From the NCBI RefSeq assembly GCF_051020765.1, contig NW_027469098.1:62001-126000 (forward strand): a DNA stretch of 64,000 nucleotides. The letters are read 5' to 3'. This stretch comes from Lasioglossum baleicum (taxonomy: Eukaryota; Arthropoda; Insecta; Hymenoptera; Halictidae). Position 1 is the stretch's first letter. Each line of letters opens with the position of its first letter. Below are positions 56,486-62,764 of this stretch, one piece after another. Below the pieces are notes generated by a model. The model was not told the origin of the DNA, did no database searches, and was given only the letters and a program-made list of their open reading frames with translations. The translations under genes were made by a program, and so were the position numbers.

Positions 56486-58475
56486 ATGAGTAATGTGTCA
56501 TGCGTTATGCGTTATGCGTTATGCGTTATGCGTTATGCGTTACGCGTTATGCGTTATGCGTTATGCGTTATGCGTTATTCGTCATGCGTTATGCGTTATG
56601 CGTTATGCGTTATGCGTTATGCGATGTGCGTTATGCGTTATGCGTTGTGCGTTATGCGTTATGCGTTATCCGTTATGCGTTACGCGTTATGTGTTATGCG
56701 TTATGCGTTATGCGTTATGCGTTATGCGTTATGCGTTATGCGTTATGCGTTATGCGTTATGCGTTATGCGTTATGCGTTATGCGTTATGCGTTATGCGTT
56801 ATGCGTTATGCGTTATGCGTTATGCGTTATGCGTTATGCGTTATGCGTTATGCGTTATGCGTTATGCGTTATGCGTTATGCGTTATGCGTTATGCGTTAT
56901 GCGTTATGCGTTATGCGTTATGCGGTATGCGTTATGCGTTATGCGTTATGCGTTATGCGTTATGCGTTATGCGTTATGCGTTATGCGTTATGCGTTATGC
57001 GGTATGCGTTATGCGTTATGCGTTATGCGTTATGCGTTATGCGTTATGCGTTATGCGTTATGCGTTATGCGTTATGCGTTATGCGTTATGCGTTATGCGT
57101 TATGCGTTATGCGTTATGCGTTATGCGTTATGCGTTATGCGTAATGCGTTATGCGTTATGCGTTATGCGTTATGCGTTATGCGTTATGCGTTATGCGTTA
57201 TGCGTTATGCGTTATGCGTTATGCGTTATGCGTTATGCGTTATGCGTCATGCGTTATGCGTTATGCGTTATGCGTTATGCGTTATGCATTATGCGTTATG
57301 CGTTATCCGTTATGCGTTATGCGTTATGCGTAATGCGTTATGAGTAATGTGTCATGCGTTATGCGTTATGCGTTATGCGTTATGCGTTATGCGTTATGCG
57401 TTATGCGTTATGCGTTATTCGTCATGCGTTATGCGTTATGCGTTATGCGTTATGCGTTATGCGTTATGCGTTAAGCATTATGACTTTTTCATTGAGCGTT
57501 ATGCGTTATGACTTTTCCATTGAGCGTTATGCGTTATGCGTTATGCGTTATGCGTTAAGCATTATGACTTTTTCATTGAGCGTTATGCGTTATGACTTTT
57601 CCATTGAGCGTTATGCGTTATTCGTTATGGGTTATGCGTTATGCGTTATGGGTTATGCGTTATGCGTTATGCGTTATGCGTTATGCGTTATGCATTATGC
57701 GTTATGCGTTATCCGTTATGCGTTATGCGTTATGCGTAATGCGTTATGAGTAATGTGTCATGCGTTATGCGTTATGCGTTATGCGTTATGCGTTATGCGT
57801 TACGCGTTATGCGTTATGCGTTATGCGTTATGCGTTATTCGTCATGCGTTATGCGTTATGCGTTATGCGTTATGCGTTATGCGATGTGCGTTATGCGTTA
57901 TGCGTTGTGCGTTATGCGTTATGCGTTATCCGTTATGCGTTACGCGTTATGTGTTATGCGTTATGCGTTATGCGTTATGCGTTATGCGTTATGCGTTATG
58001 CGTTATGCGTTATGCGTTATGCGTTATGCGTTATGCGTTATGCGTTATGCGTTATGCGTTATGCGTTATGCGTTATGCGTTATGCGTTATGCGTTATGCG
58101 TTATGCGTTATGCGTTATGCGTTATGCGTTATGCGTTATGCGTTATGCGTTATGCGTTATGCGTTATGCGTTATGCGTTATGCGTTATGCGTTATGCGGT
58201 ATGCGTTATGCGTTATGCGTTATGCGTTATGCGTTATGCGTTATGCGTTATGCGTTATGCGTTATGCGTTATGCGGTATGCGTTATGCGTTATGCGTTAT
58301 GCGTTATGCGTTATGCGTTATGCGTTATGCGTTATGCGTTATGCGTTATGCGTTATGCGTTATGCGTTATGCGTTATGCGTTATGCGTTATGCGTTATGC
58401 GTTATGCGTTATGCGTTATGCGTAATGCGTTATGCGTTATGCGTTATGCGTTATGCGTTATGCGTTATGCGTTAT
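56486..58475 (+). repeat. Right-edge satellite block, partial 1.26-kb duplication
   Basis: The last marker interval (57746 to the edge) repeats the interval beginning at 56486 with a 1260-bp offset (180 units). It includes the TCGTCAT, GCGATGTGCG, GCGTTGTGCG series, a GCGTTATGTGTTATG unit, and two GCGGTAT units near 56933/57000 and 58197/58274. The array then ends abruptly at GCGTTAT followed by AGTAGGATATATAGG, without a decayed border. The sharp edge suggests recent expansion up to, or a breakpoint at, the junction. Confidence 0.8.
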
Positions 58476-58560
58476 AGTAGGATATATAGGCGGGTTCTGG
58501 ATCACTTCCAAATTCAGGCGGTTCTGAGGAATTTTCCAATTCACGGGAGAGCGGTACCGC
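58476..58560. other. Junction segment between satellite and 112-bp repeats
   Basis: This short non-satellite stretch contains an imperfect direct duplication: an AGGCGGGTTCTGG...CCAAATTCA segment at about 58488-58516 and an AGGCGGTTCTGAGG...CCAATTCA segment at about 58517-58543. A palindromic kappaB-like GGAATTTTCC lies at 58528-58537. No coding potential is seen. The kappaB match is a single 10-mer and may be chance. Confidence 0.5.
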
Positions 58561-59008
58561 ATTGCACAAGCATTACGTCATCTAGGCCAAGGACAAAGCT
58601 GTTAGGCACCGCCCCCTTCTTTCTGACGTCATCTAGGCCAAGGACAGAGTTTCTGAGTCATCACTTAATGGTATTGCACAAGCATTACGTCATCTAGGCC
58701 AAGGACAAAGCTGTTAGGCACCGCCCCCTTCTTTCTGACGTCATCTAGGCCAAGGACAGAGCTGCTGAGTCATCACTTAATGGTATTGCACAAGCATTAC
58801 GTCATCTAGGCCAAGGACAAAGCTGTTAGGCACCGCCCCCTTCTTTCTGACGTCATCTAGGCCAAGGACAGAGCTGCTGAGTCATCACTTAATGGTATTG
58901 CACAAGCATTACGTCATCTAGGCCAAGGACAAAGCTGTTAGGCACCGCCCCCTTCTTTCTTACGTCATCTAGGCCAAGGACAGAGCTGCTGAGTCATCAC
59001 TTAAAATT
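58561..59008 (+). repeat. Four tandem 112-bp repeats rich in bZIP-type sites
   Basis: Repeats begin with ATTGCACAAG at 58561, 58673, 58785 and 58897, an exact 112-bp period with few differences. Each copy carries a C/EBP-like ATTGCACAA, a TTACGTCATC element, a GGCACCGCCCCC GC box, a second GTCATCTAGGCCAAGG half, and an AP-1-like TGAGTCATCA. The second half starts with a perfect CRE, TGACGTCA, in copies 1-3 (58624-58631, 58736-58743, 58848-58855) and with TTACGTCA in copy 4. The monomer is itself an old duplication, since ACGTCATCTAGGCCAAGGAC occurs twice per unit about 52 bp apart. The density and regular spacing of the sites suggest an enhancer or origin-like element for the gene pair downstream; that role is inference. 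Confidence 0.85.
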
Positions 59009-59385
59009 TTTTCGCGTGGAGGGGGGACAATCCCTCTGAAAGGTGATACTCCTTTGGTATTGCACAAGCGTTACGTCATCTAGGCCAAGGGCAAAGCTGT
59101 TAGGCACCGCCCCCTTCTTTCTTACGTCATCTAGGCCAAGGACAGAGCTGCTGAGTCATCACTTAAGGGGTGGTACCGCAGAGCGGTATTGCGCAAGCAT
59201 ATATTACATCATATTTTTTCGCGGGGAGGCGGACAATCCCTCTAAAAGATTATACTCCTTTGGTATTGCACAAGCATTACATCATCTAGGCCAAGGGCAA
59301 AGCTGTTAGGCACCGCCCCCATTCTTTCTTACGTCATTTAGGCCAAGGGCAGAGCTGCTGAGTCATCACCCTTATCTTTAAGGGT
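59004..59385 (+). repeat. Two longer repeat units (112-bp type plus a CGCGxGGAGG insert)
   Basis: Units starting ATTGCACAAG at 59059 and 59265 continue the 112-bp family. Each is preceded by an extra segment with TTTTTTCGCG, GGAC AATCCCTCT and ATACTCCTTTGG (59004-59058 and 59213-59264), a composite period of about 206 bp. A partial unit at 59181-59212 has a perfect C/EBP palindrome TTGCGCAA (59189-59196). AP-1-like TGAGTCA is at 59152-59158 and 59359-59365. The region ends in a stem-loop at 59368-59385: ACCCTTA, loop TCTT, TAAGGGT. Confidence 0.75.
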
Positions 59386-59912
59386 AGCAACGAATAAATA
59401 GGACACGATGGAATGTGAATTGTAGTCTTCGCAAACGTTCCATCGTTGCAAGCGTTTTATCGTGGTAAAAGTTATTCTCTTTGGTGTTGTTTCATGTAAG
59501 ATCATTCATTGTTCCATACGTGACGGTTTTCGCATACTGTCCGTTAGACTTGTGGAATGAACGTATCGAGGAAAAAAGATGAAATGACAGCACCAACGTT
59601 GAAAATTTAGCTTGGCCTCACGTTATAAATTCATACTTGAGCGATCATTTCTCCATCGAGCTGAAAACATTGGTGGTACGTTTAATGCGAAACGACACAA
59701 CGAGTCGTGTATGTTTCACTTACACGAAAAGATTTAGTCAAGTTGTGGCGCGATGGCCGGTGATCAATTCCCCGTCCGCGATATTGAACATCATCGAAAC
59801 GGGCGAACATCGCATCGTTGGATGCAAAGTGTAATTATATTTTTGAGAACTGGAAATTTAACGAATGATATCAAATCAAAGTTGAAAGGAATATTTTGTT
59901 AACAACCGTGCG
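59386..59912 (+). promoter_or_regulatory. Upstream region of the + strand gene pair
   Basis: No convincing coding sequence lies here. A TATAAAT is at 59624-59630, with an insect initiator-like TCATTT at 59645-59650, slightly closer to it than usual. The 12-mer AACGTTGAAAAT at 59595-59606 also occurs upstream of the minus-strand cassette (reverse complement at 63905-63916), although its position relative to the TATAAAT differs there. These suggest a promoter and 5' leader for the exonuclease-like gene at 59969, but the start of transcription is not defined by the sequence. Confidence 0.35.
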
Positions 59913-59968
59913 GTAGCAAGATAATTGAAACGTTGTTTTTTTTAAACTTTTTTTATTTTTTTATTTAG
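59913..59968 (+). other. Candidate 5'-UTR intron ending directly before the start codon
   Basis: A strong pyrimidine tract followed by TTATTTAG (AG at 59967-59968) sits immediately before the ATG at 59969, a good 3' splice site. The donor is uncertain; GTAGCAAG at 59913 gives a 56-bp intron. The minus-strand paralogue has the same arrangement with a much better donor, and the two share ATTGAAA and AAACTTT inside the candidate intron, which supports homology. The acceptor is convincing, the donor only tentative. Confidence 0.4.
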
Positions 59969-60490
59969 ATGAATCAAATTATGCAAATCCTGGACTTGGA
60001 CGGATTCATGGTTGGCAAAAAATTTCTATGCGAAGAGTTGGCAATAATAAATATGCATGATGGTTCATTTGAAAAAGCCGATTTTAAACTGAACATAGAT
60101 TTTTCCGATTTGTCATACGCAGACAGAAGAACTGTTACTTACATTAGAAATTACATACACGGAATTCCATTCAAGGATTTTGGACATGAAAAATACAGAC
60201 AAGCAGATATATATGATGTGATAAAAAATTTTGTTTCTAATTATGAGAATCCTTTAGTTGCTTACAAAGGAGGATCGTTTGAAAAACAACTATTGCAACA
60301 TTTAGGAATACAATCGGTAAATTTAGAAGTATTTGGTTGTCCAAAATATGAAGAATTAATAAATTATCCTGGATATAATGTTACTAATAATCATATATGT
60401 CAGCTTCACTGTTACTCATCGAAGCACAATCATTGTAGTTTAAGCAAAGTTATAACATTTCGCGAATGGCTCAATAAACATATTATATGA
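59969..60490 (+). CDS. Exonuclease-like (RNase H/DnaQ-fold-like) protein, degenerate
   Basis: A 173-residue soluble protein with no signal peptide or membrane segment. Several features recall DEDD 3'-5' exonucleases: an N-terminal strand ending D9-L-D11-G, followed by F19 and ELAII (23-27) as the next strand; VAYKGGSFEKQLL (97-109), resembling the motif II helix of that fold; and HCSLSKV (155-161) followed by F164 and W167-L, in the place of motif III HxxxxD. The usual acidic residues are only partly present (D/D, then E105, none after H155), so nuclease activity is doubtful. C124, C144, H147, C148, H155 and C156 are all kept in the paralogue at 63234-63785 and could form a metal site. The start is the first Met after a 3' splice-like TTTAG; the paralogue starts at the equivalent residue. 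A single-BIR gene follows 21 bp downstream. Function and substrate are unknown; family assignment is by motif reading only. Confidence 0.72.
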   Translation: MNQIMQILDLDGFMVGKKFLCEELAIINMHDGSFEKADFKLNIDFSDLSYADRRTVTYIRNYIHGIPFKDFGHEKYRQADIYDVIKNFVSNYENPLVAYKGGSFEKQLLQHLGIQSVNLEVFGCPKYEELINYPGYNVTNNHICQLHCYSSKHNHCSLSKVITFREWLNKHII

Positions 60491-60511
60491 ATTACGGACT
60501 ATATTTATTAT

Positions 60512-60862
60512 ATGATGTCCTTCGCTCGGAAAATATCCCTACCAGACCAACCGCATGATTATCGTTTTGAATATGAGAGACTTCAGAGTTTTGACAACTG
60601 GGGATATAATGATATTGTCAATCCTAAAGATCTTGCCGCAGCAGGGTTTTTCTACATAGATTTGGAGGATTGGGTGAAGTGTTTCGAGTGTGGCTTACAA
60701 CTGCATGAATGGGAAACAGAAGATGATCCGGTGATAGGACATAAAAAATGGTCGAGAAAATGTCAATTCATTCGCGGAAAAAGTTGTGGCAATGTACCGA
60801 TTGGGATGGACTCCGAAACGATTCAGCCACTACCACGCGGTAAAGACGAATGTGGATTATAA
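60512..60862 (+). CDS. Single-BIR (IAP repeat) protein
   Basis: A 116-residue protein that is almost entirely one BIR domain. It starts at ERLQSF (22-27), has the LAAAGFFY segment (41-48), and carries the full zinc signature C57-x2-C60-x16-H77-x6-C84, with W67 and the DDP turn (71-73). This pattern is diagnostic of BIR domains, found in inhibitors of apoptosis and survivin-type proteins, where BIRs bind caspases or IAP-binding-motif peptides. No RING, CARD or second BIR follows. The C-terminal tail (CGNVPIG at 92-98, then PRGKDECG) is shared with the minus-strand BIR gene and so is probably part of the functional unit. The gene lies 21 bp after the exonuclease-like stop codon on the same strand; no acceptor site is evident in the gap, so a shared transcript or a promoter inside the upstream gene are both possible. 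An AATAAA follows at 60985. The start could be M1 or M2. Confidence 0.88.
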   Translation: MMSFARKISLPDQPHDYRFEYERLQSFDNWGYNDIVNPKDLAAAGFFYIDLEDWVKCFECGLQLHEWETEDDPVIGHKKWSRKCQFIRGKSCGNVPIGMDSETIQPLPRGKDECGL

Positions 60863-60984
60863 TGTACTGTCTATCTTATACATGTTAAATAGTCAGTCTG
60901 CAAGTTGTTCGGGGGCTACCGTCCTTCTTCAATGCTGACACGAAAGCTTTGCACACGTCGCTCGCATTTTTTACTCTTCATTAA

Positions 60985-60990
60985 AATAAA
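60985..60990 (+). terminator. Polyadenylation signal AATAAA for the + cassette
   Basis: AATAAA lies 123 bp after the BIR stop codon, followed within about 30 bp by T-rich sequence (CTCTTTTGTATTTTTTTTTA). It is the first canonical signal downstream, so it probably ends the transcript of the + pair. Confidence 0.55.
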
Positions 60991-61015
60991 ATTATTTGAG
61001 AATATCTCTTTTGTA

Positions 61016-61307
61016 TTTTTTTTTATTACAACATTACATACAATTCCTACAGAAAAATGAAATTGAAGCAGAATTATCGCAATATAAAGTATAGTCGTTT
61101 AGAAAAAATTAATTATCATAATTAAAATACGAATAGAAAAAATATAATTAAAGTATATTCGTTTTAGCTATCCACGAATTATGTGATGCGTCCATTCCCA
61201 GCCATTTTACATATACTTTATTTCCTTTTCTGCGTAATATTTTTTCAACTAAGTATATGTCAGAATATTTTACCGCGCGTATCTCATGTTCATAAAATCC
61301 TCCGGCA
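61016..61307. other. AT-rich spacer, nothing recognised
   Basis: Very AT-rich DNA downstream of the + cassette. No reading frame, structured repeat or RNA gene could be supported on either strand. Confidence 0.5.
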
Positions 61308-61439
61308 ATAGACCGAACATATTTTTTGCAAAGTCAGCATATTTTCAGGGGACTTGGTTTCATGTTTCGCGATACCCCCTTCTTTCTTGCGTCATCTAGA
61401 TCAAGGCATACCTTAGAGTGGAATAGTTGCTGAGTCATC

Positions 61440-61463
61440 ATACCCCTTATCTTTAAGGGGTAT
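61440..61463. other. Stem-loop ATACCCCTTA / TAAGGGGTAT
   Basis: Perfect 10-bp arms (61440-61449 and 61454-61463) around a TCTT loop. Shorter 7-bp-arm versions with the same loop are at 59368-59385 and 61573-61590, each directly after an AP-1-like TGAGTCATC. The three copies show that the stem-loop is a fixed part of the repeat unit. Confidence 0.7.
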
Positions 61464-61470
61464 CATATTT

Positions 61471-61494
61471 CGAAACATGTTCGAACGTGTTTCG
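61471..61494. other. 24-bp imperfect palindrome CGAAAC...GTTTCG
   Basis: The 24 bases read the same on both strands except for one symmetrical mismatch pair (22 of 24). The centre is the perfect palindrome GTTCGAAC and the ends are CGAAAC and GTTTCG. A degraded relative is at about 61600-61618. It lies inside the repeat unit that holds the AP-1-like sites. Confidence 0.65.
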
Positions 61495-61800
61495 CGGTAC
61501 TCCCCTTTCTTTCAAGCATTACATCATCTAGGTTAAGGGCATACCATAGAGCGGAATAGTTGCTGAGTCATCACCCTTATCTTTAAGGGTATCATATTTC
61601 GAAACTCGAACACGTTTCTAAGAGCGGTATTGCACAAGCATATATTGCATCATATTTTTTTCTAAAAAATTAGACCGATTTTGCAAAGTCAACATATTTT
61701 TCAGGGGACACGTGCACTTGGTTCACCTTGAAACGTGTTTCGCGGTACCCCTCCCCCTTTCTTTCAAGCATTGCGTCATATTTTTTTCTAGGAAGAGTGA

Positions 61801-62165
61801 AGGGATACATGTTTTAAAAGAGTGTGTGTCGTCGATGCCGAGTATCAAAATGTTTGTCAAGTGCAGTGGATGGGGCTTTCCCCCATCATAGAAGTTATCA
61901 AAATGTTATGTTCGGTAACATAATCCCCTGACAATCTGATTGAACTGAGCCATATAAAGGGTTATCGAAACTGTCAGGAATCTTAGAAATCAAACTTCTA
62001 CCCCCACTGAAAAAAATGTACATCGTATACCGAAGATTGAACGTATGTTCTTCAAAATTTTAAAAAAATTTCTTTGCGTTTCTCAAATATTTTGTAGTCA
62101 ACGATGGTCCTTCGGGCAAGCTCGCGCATGTTTTCAGATAATTTAAAAAATTTTTTTCAGATTTT

Positions 62166-62170
<5 letters not shown>
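61801..62170. other. Non-coding spacer with clustered hairpins
   Basis: Three inverted repeats fall within 110 bp. GATGGGG/CCCCATC (61869-61887, loop CTTTC) and TTATGTT/AACATAA (61906-61923, loop CGGT) are compact hairpins. CCTGACA (61927-61933) pairs with TGTCAGG (61972-61978) around a TATAAAG. The rest is AT-rich without a reading frame. A structured RNA or a small promoter is possible but not shown. Confidence 0.4.

Positions 62171-62208
<38 letters not shown>
62171..62208. repeat. (TC)19 microsatellite
   Basis: An uninterrupted 38-bp TC dinucleotide run between AT-rich flanks. Confidence 0.95.
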
Positions 62209-62213
<5 letters not shown>

Positions 62214-62658
62214 CGTACTTGTATTGAATAAACCATCCGAAGTTCATTATTTTTTATATCAAAATAATATTGAATAAACCATTATTTATATTACTACTTA
62301 CTATTTTGCTTACTACTTACTACTACTATACATTATTACTATTATTTATTGAATAAACACAAAATTATTTGAAAGGTCTCATTTTTTTTTTTATTTAGAA
62401 CTATCTTCCTCCTCCTACTATTACAATTCAACTCGTGTAAAACGGCTGGAAATGGATGCGTTGTAGATATATTCTTAATTTATTCGATAAATACTCATCC
62501 TAGCGCTTTGATACTTGATATTTATTGTTAAAATAAAAGAAAGAGACGCGAACAGTAGCCGCCGCTGGTTCAAAGGCCTACGTTGTCGCTGTTCTTCGTT
62601 ACCTTCGAAATTACAGTAATAATATCATCCACTCTCCATACAGCGAGATATTTTTTTA
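62209..62658. other. AT-rich spacer between the converging cassettes
   Basis: No gene is seen. TATTGAATAAACCAT occurs at 62222-62236 and 62268-62282, and TATTGAATAAACAC at 62346-62360, a small three-copy direct repeat that also holds AATAAA on the + strand. Short TAC-rich simple sequence lies at 62293-62341. From 62400 to 62658 the sequence is of mixed composition with no reading frame that could be supported. Confidence 0.5.
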
Positions 62659-62758
62659 CATTAGTGGTAGGGATTCTTCATTATTCTTTGTTTCCTGCGA
62701 ACAGACAGTTATATATCATGTTATATATACTTTAGTGTATTTCTTTCTTTGAAAAAAT

Positions 62759-62764
62759 TTTATT
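62759..62764 (-). terminator. AATAAA overlapping the BIR stop codon
   Basis: On the minus strand the last codons read GGT AAA TAA A, so the AATAAA at 62764-62759 overlaps the TAA stop (62762-62760). It is the nearest polyadenylation signal of the minus cassette and would give an almost absent 3' UTR. Further AATAAA motifs on the same strand lie near 62519 and 62344. Confidence 0.5.

Larger units (their letters stand above)
64..57620 (+). repeat. Satellite module with GACTTTT, TCATTGA and CCATTGA units
   Basis: A block reading GCGTTAAGSATTAT, GACTTTT, TCATTGA, two plain units, GACTTTT, CCATTGA precedes most marker copies, usually twice in a row (for example 64-118 and 173-223; 1264-1318 and 1363-1413; 57472-57520 and 57555-57609). 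The first copy of a pair often has AAGGATTATG and the second AAGCATTATG. All substituted units keep the 7-bp phase. They are too different from GCGTTAT to be single-step mutations, so either several substitutions accumulated before amplification or an older parent sequence is preserved. No function is evident. Confidence 0.9.
357..57770 (+). repeat. Satellite marker module GTAATGCG/GAGTAATGTGTCATG (31 copies)
   Basis: A module containing GCGTAATGCGTTATGAGTAA followed by TGTGTCATG recurs with its ATGAGTAATG at 370, 1574, 2903, 3890, 5723, 6779, 7787, 9796, 12861, 14897, 16017, 19103, 21139, 23370, 24594, 26568, 30082, 30719, 35059, 35927, 38629, 39518, 41499, 44593, 51621, 53238, 53959, 55086, 56486, 57340 and 57746. 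It is normally preceded by the GACTTTT modules and the TCGTTATGGG segment. Two downstream flavours exist. One continues with CCGTTAT and tandem GCGTTAC units (for example 370, 1574, 9796, 12861, 35059). The other continues with plain units (for example 3890, 7787, 26568, 44593). Spacings are multiples of 7 except where the 6-bp unit intervenes. These copies define the higher-order units of the array. Confidence 0.93.
1..58475 (+). repeat. 58.5-kb satellite of 7-bp unit GCGTTAT with higher-order structure
   Basis: The whole interval is head-to-tail GCGTTAT (equivalently TTATGCG), running off the left edge and ending at 58475, where it abuts AGTAGGATATATAGG. No inverted block is seen. Pure runs are interrupted by recurrent variant units, nearly all 7-bp substitutions that keep phase: GCGTTAA, GCATTAT, GACTTTT, TCATTGA, CCATTGA, GTGTTAT, GCTTTAC, GGGTTAT, GCGATAT, GCGTTAC, GCGTCAT, CCGTTAT and TCGTTAT types. 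They occur in fixed order as modules, giving higher-order repeats of variable length. The + strand is GT-rich (5 of 7 bases) and has no stop codon in any frame of the pure unit; the - strand has TAA in every frame. No gene is supported inside. It fits a centromeric, pericentromeric or subtelomeric satellite evolving by unequal exchange; which of these cannot be told here. Confidence 0.97.
61308..61800 (+). repeat. Diverged repeats related to the 112-bp family, in two units
   Basis: Two units begin with AGACCGA...TTTTGCAAAGTCARCATA at about 61308 and 61670, a period near 360 bp, the second partial. Inside are diverged relatives of the left-hand repeats: CCCCCTTCTTTCTTGCGTCA at 61375 onward, TCATCTAG, AP-1-like TGAGTCATCA at 61431-61440 and 61564-61573, and GCGGTATTGCACAAGCATAT at 61624 onward. 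The region also has two stem-loops (61440-61463 and 61573-61590) and a 24-bp near-palindrome (61471-61494). With 58561-59385 these repeats bracket the + cassette in the same orientation. Confidence 0.72.

Noticed and set aside
1..58475. Hundreds of long overlapping + strand reading frames encoding MRYALCV repeats
   Set aside because: They arise because the 7-bp unit has no stop in any + frame. The same peptide appears in all frames, starts and stops coincide with satellite variant units, and there is no gene-like composition, splice structure or promoter.
1..58475. CRISPR array or other spaced-repeat system
   Set aside because: There are no unique spacers between repeats; variant units are themselves repeated and the array is a contiguous satellite.
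1..58475. Terminal telomere repeat
   Set aside because: The GT-rich strand points toward the unique DNA, and the array has complex higher-order structure unlike telomerase products.
57753..58697. Reading frame of 314 codons crossing the satellite edge into the 112-bp repeats
   Set aside because: It is satellite read-through followed by tandem-repeat translation; no domain or conserved sequence is present.
59043..59309. 88-codon reading frame in the bZIP-site repeats
   Set aside because: The peptide is a translation of the tandem repeat (TSSRPR... twice) and spans non-coding repeat units; no start context or homology is recognisable.
59637..59834. 65-codon reading frame upstream of the exonuclease-like gene
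   Set aside because: It has no recognised domain, no counterpart upstream of the paralogous cassette, and lies in the probable leader region. A lineage-specific small protein cannot be fully excluded.
60512..60862. BIR gene as a 3' exon fused to the exonuclease-like gene
   Set aside because: The gap holds in-frame stops and, in the + copy, no acceptor AG between the stop and the BIR start. The first AG with a tract (near 60546) would remove only the start region, so fusion is possible but not supported.
61953..61978. TATAAAG plus TCAGG as a complete promoter
   Set aside because: The spacing is shorter than usual for TATA to initiator and no gene follows on the + strand.
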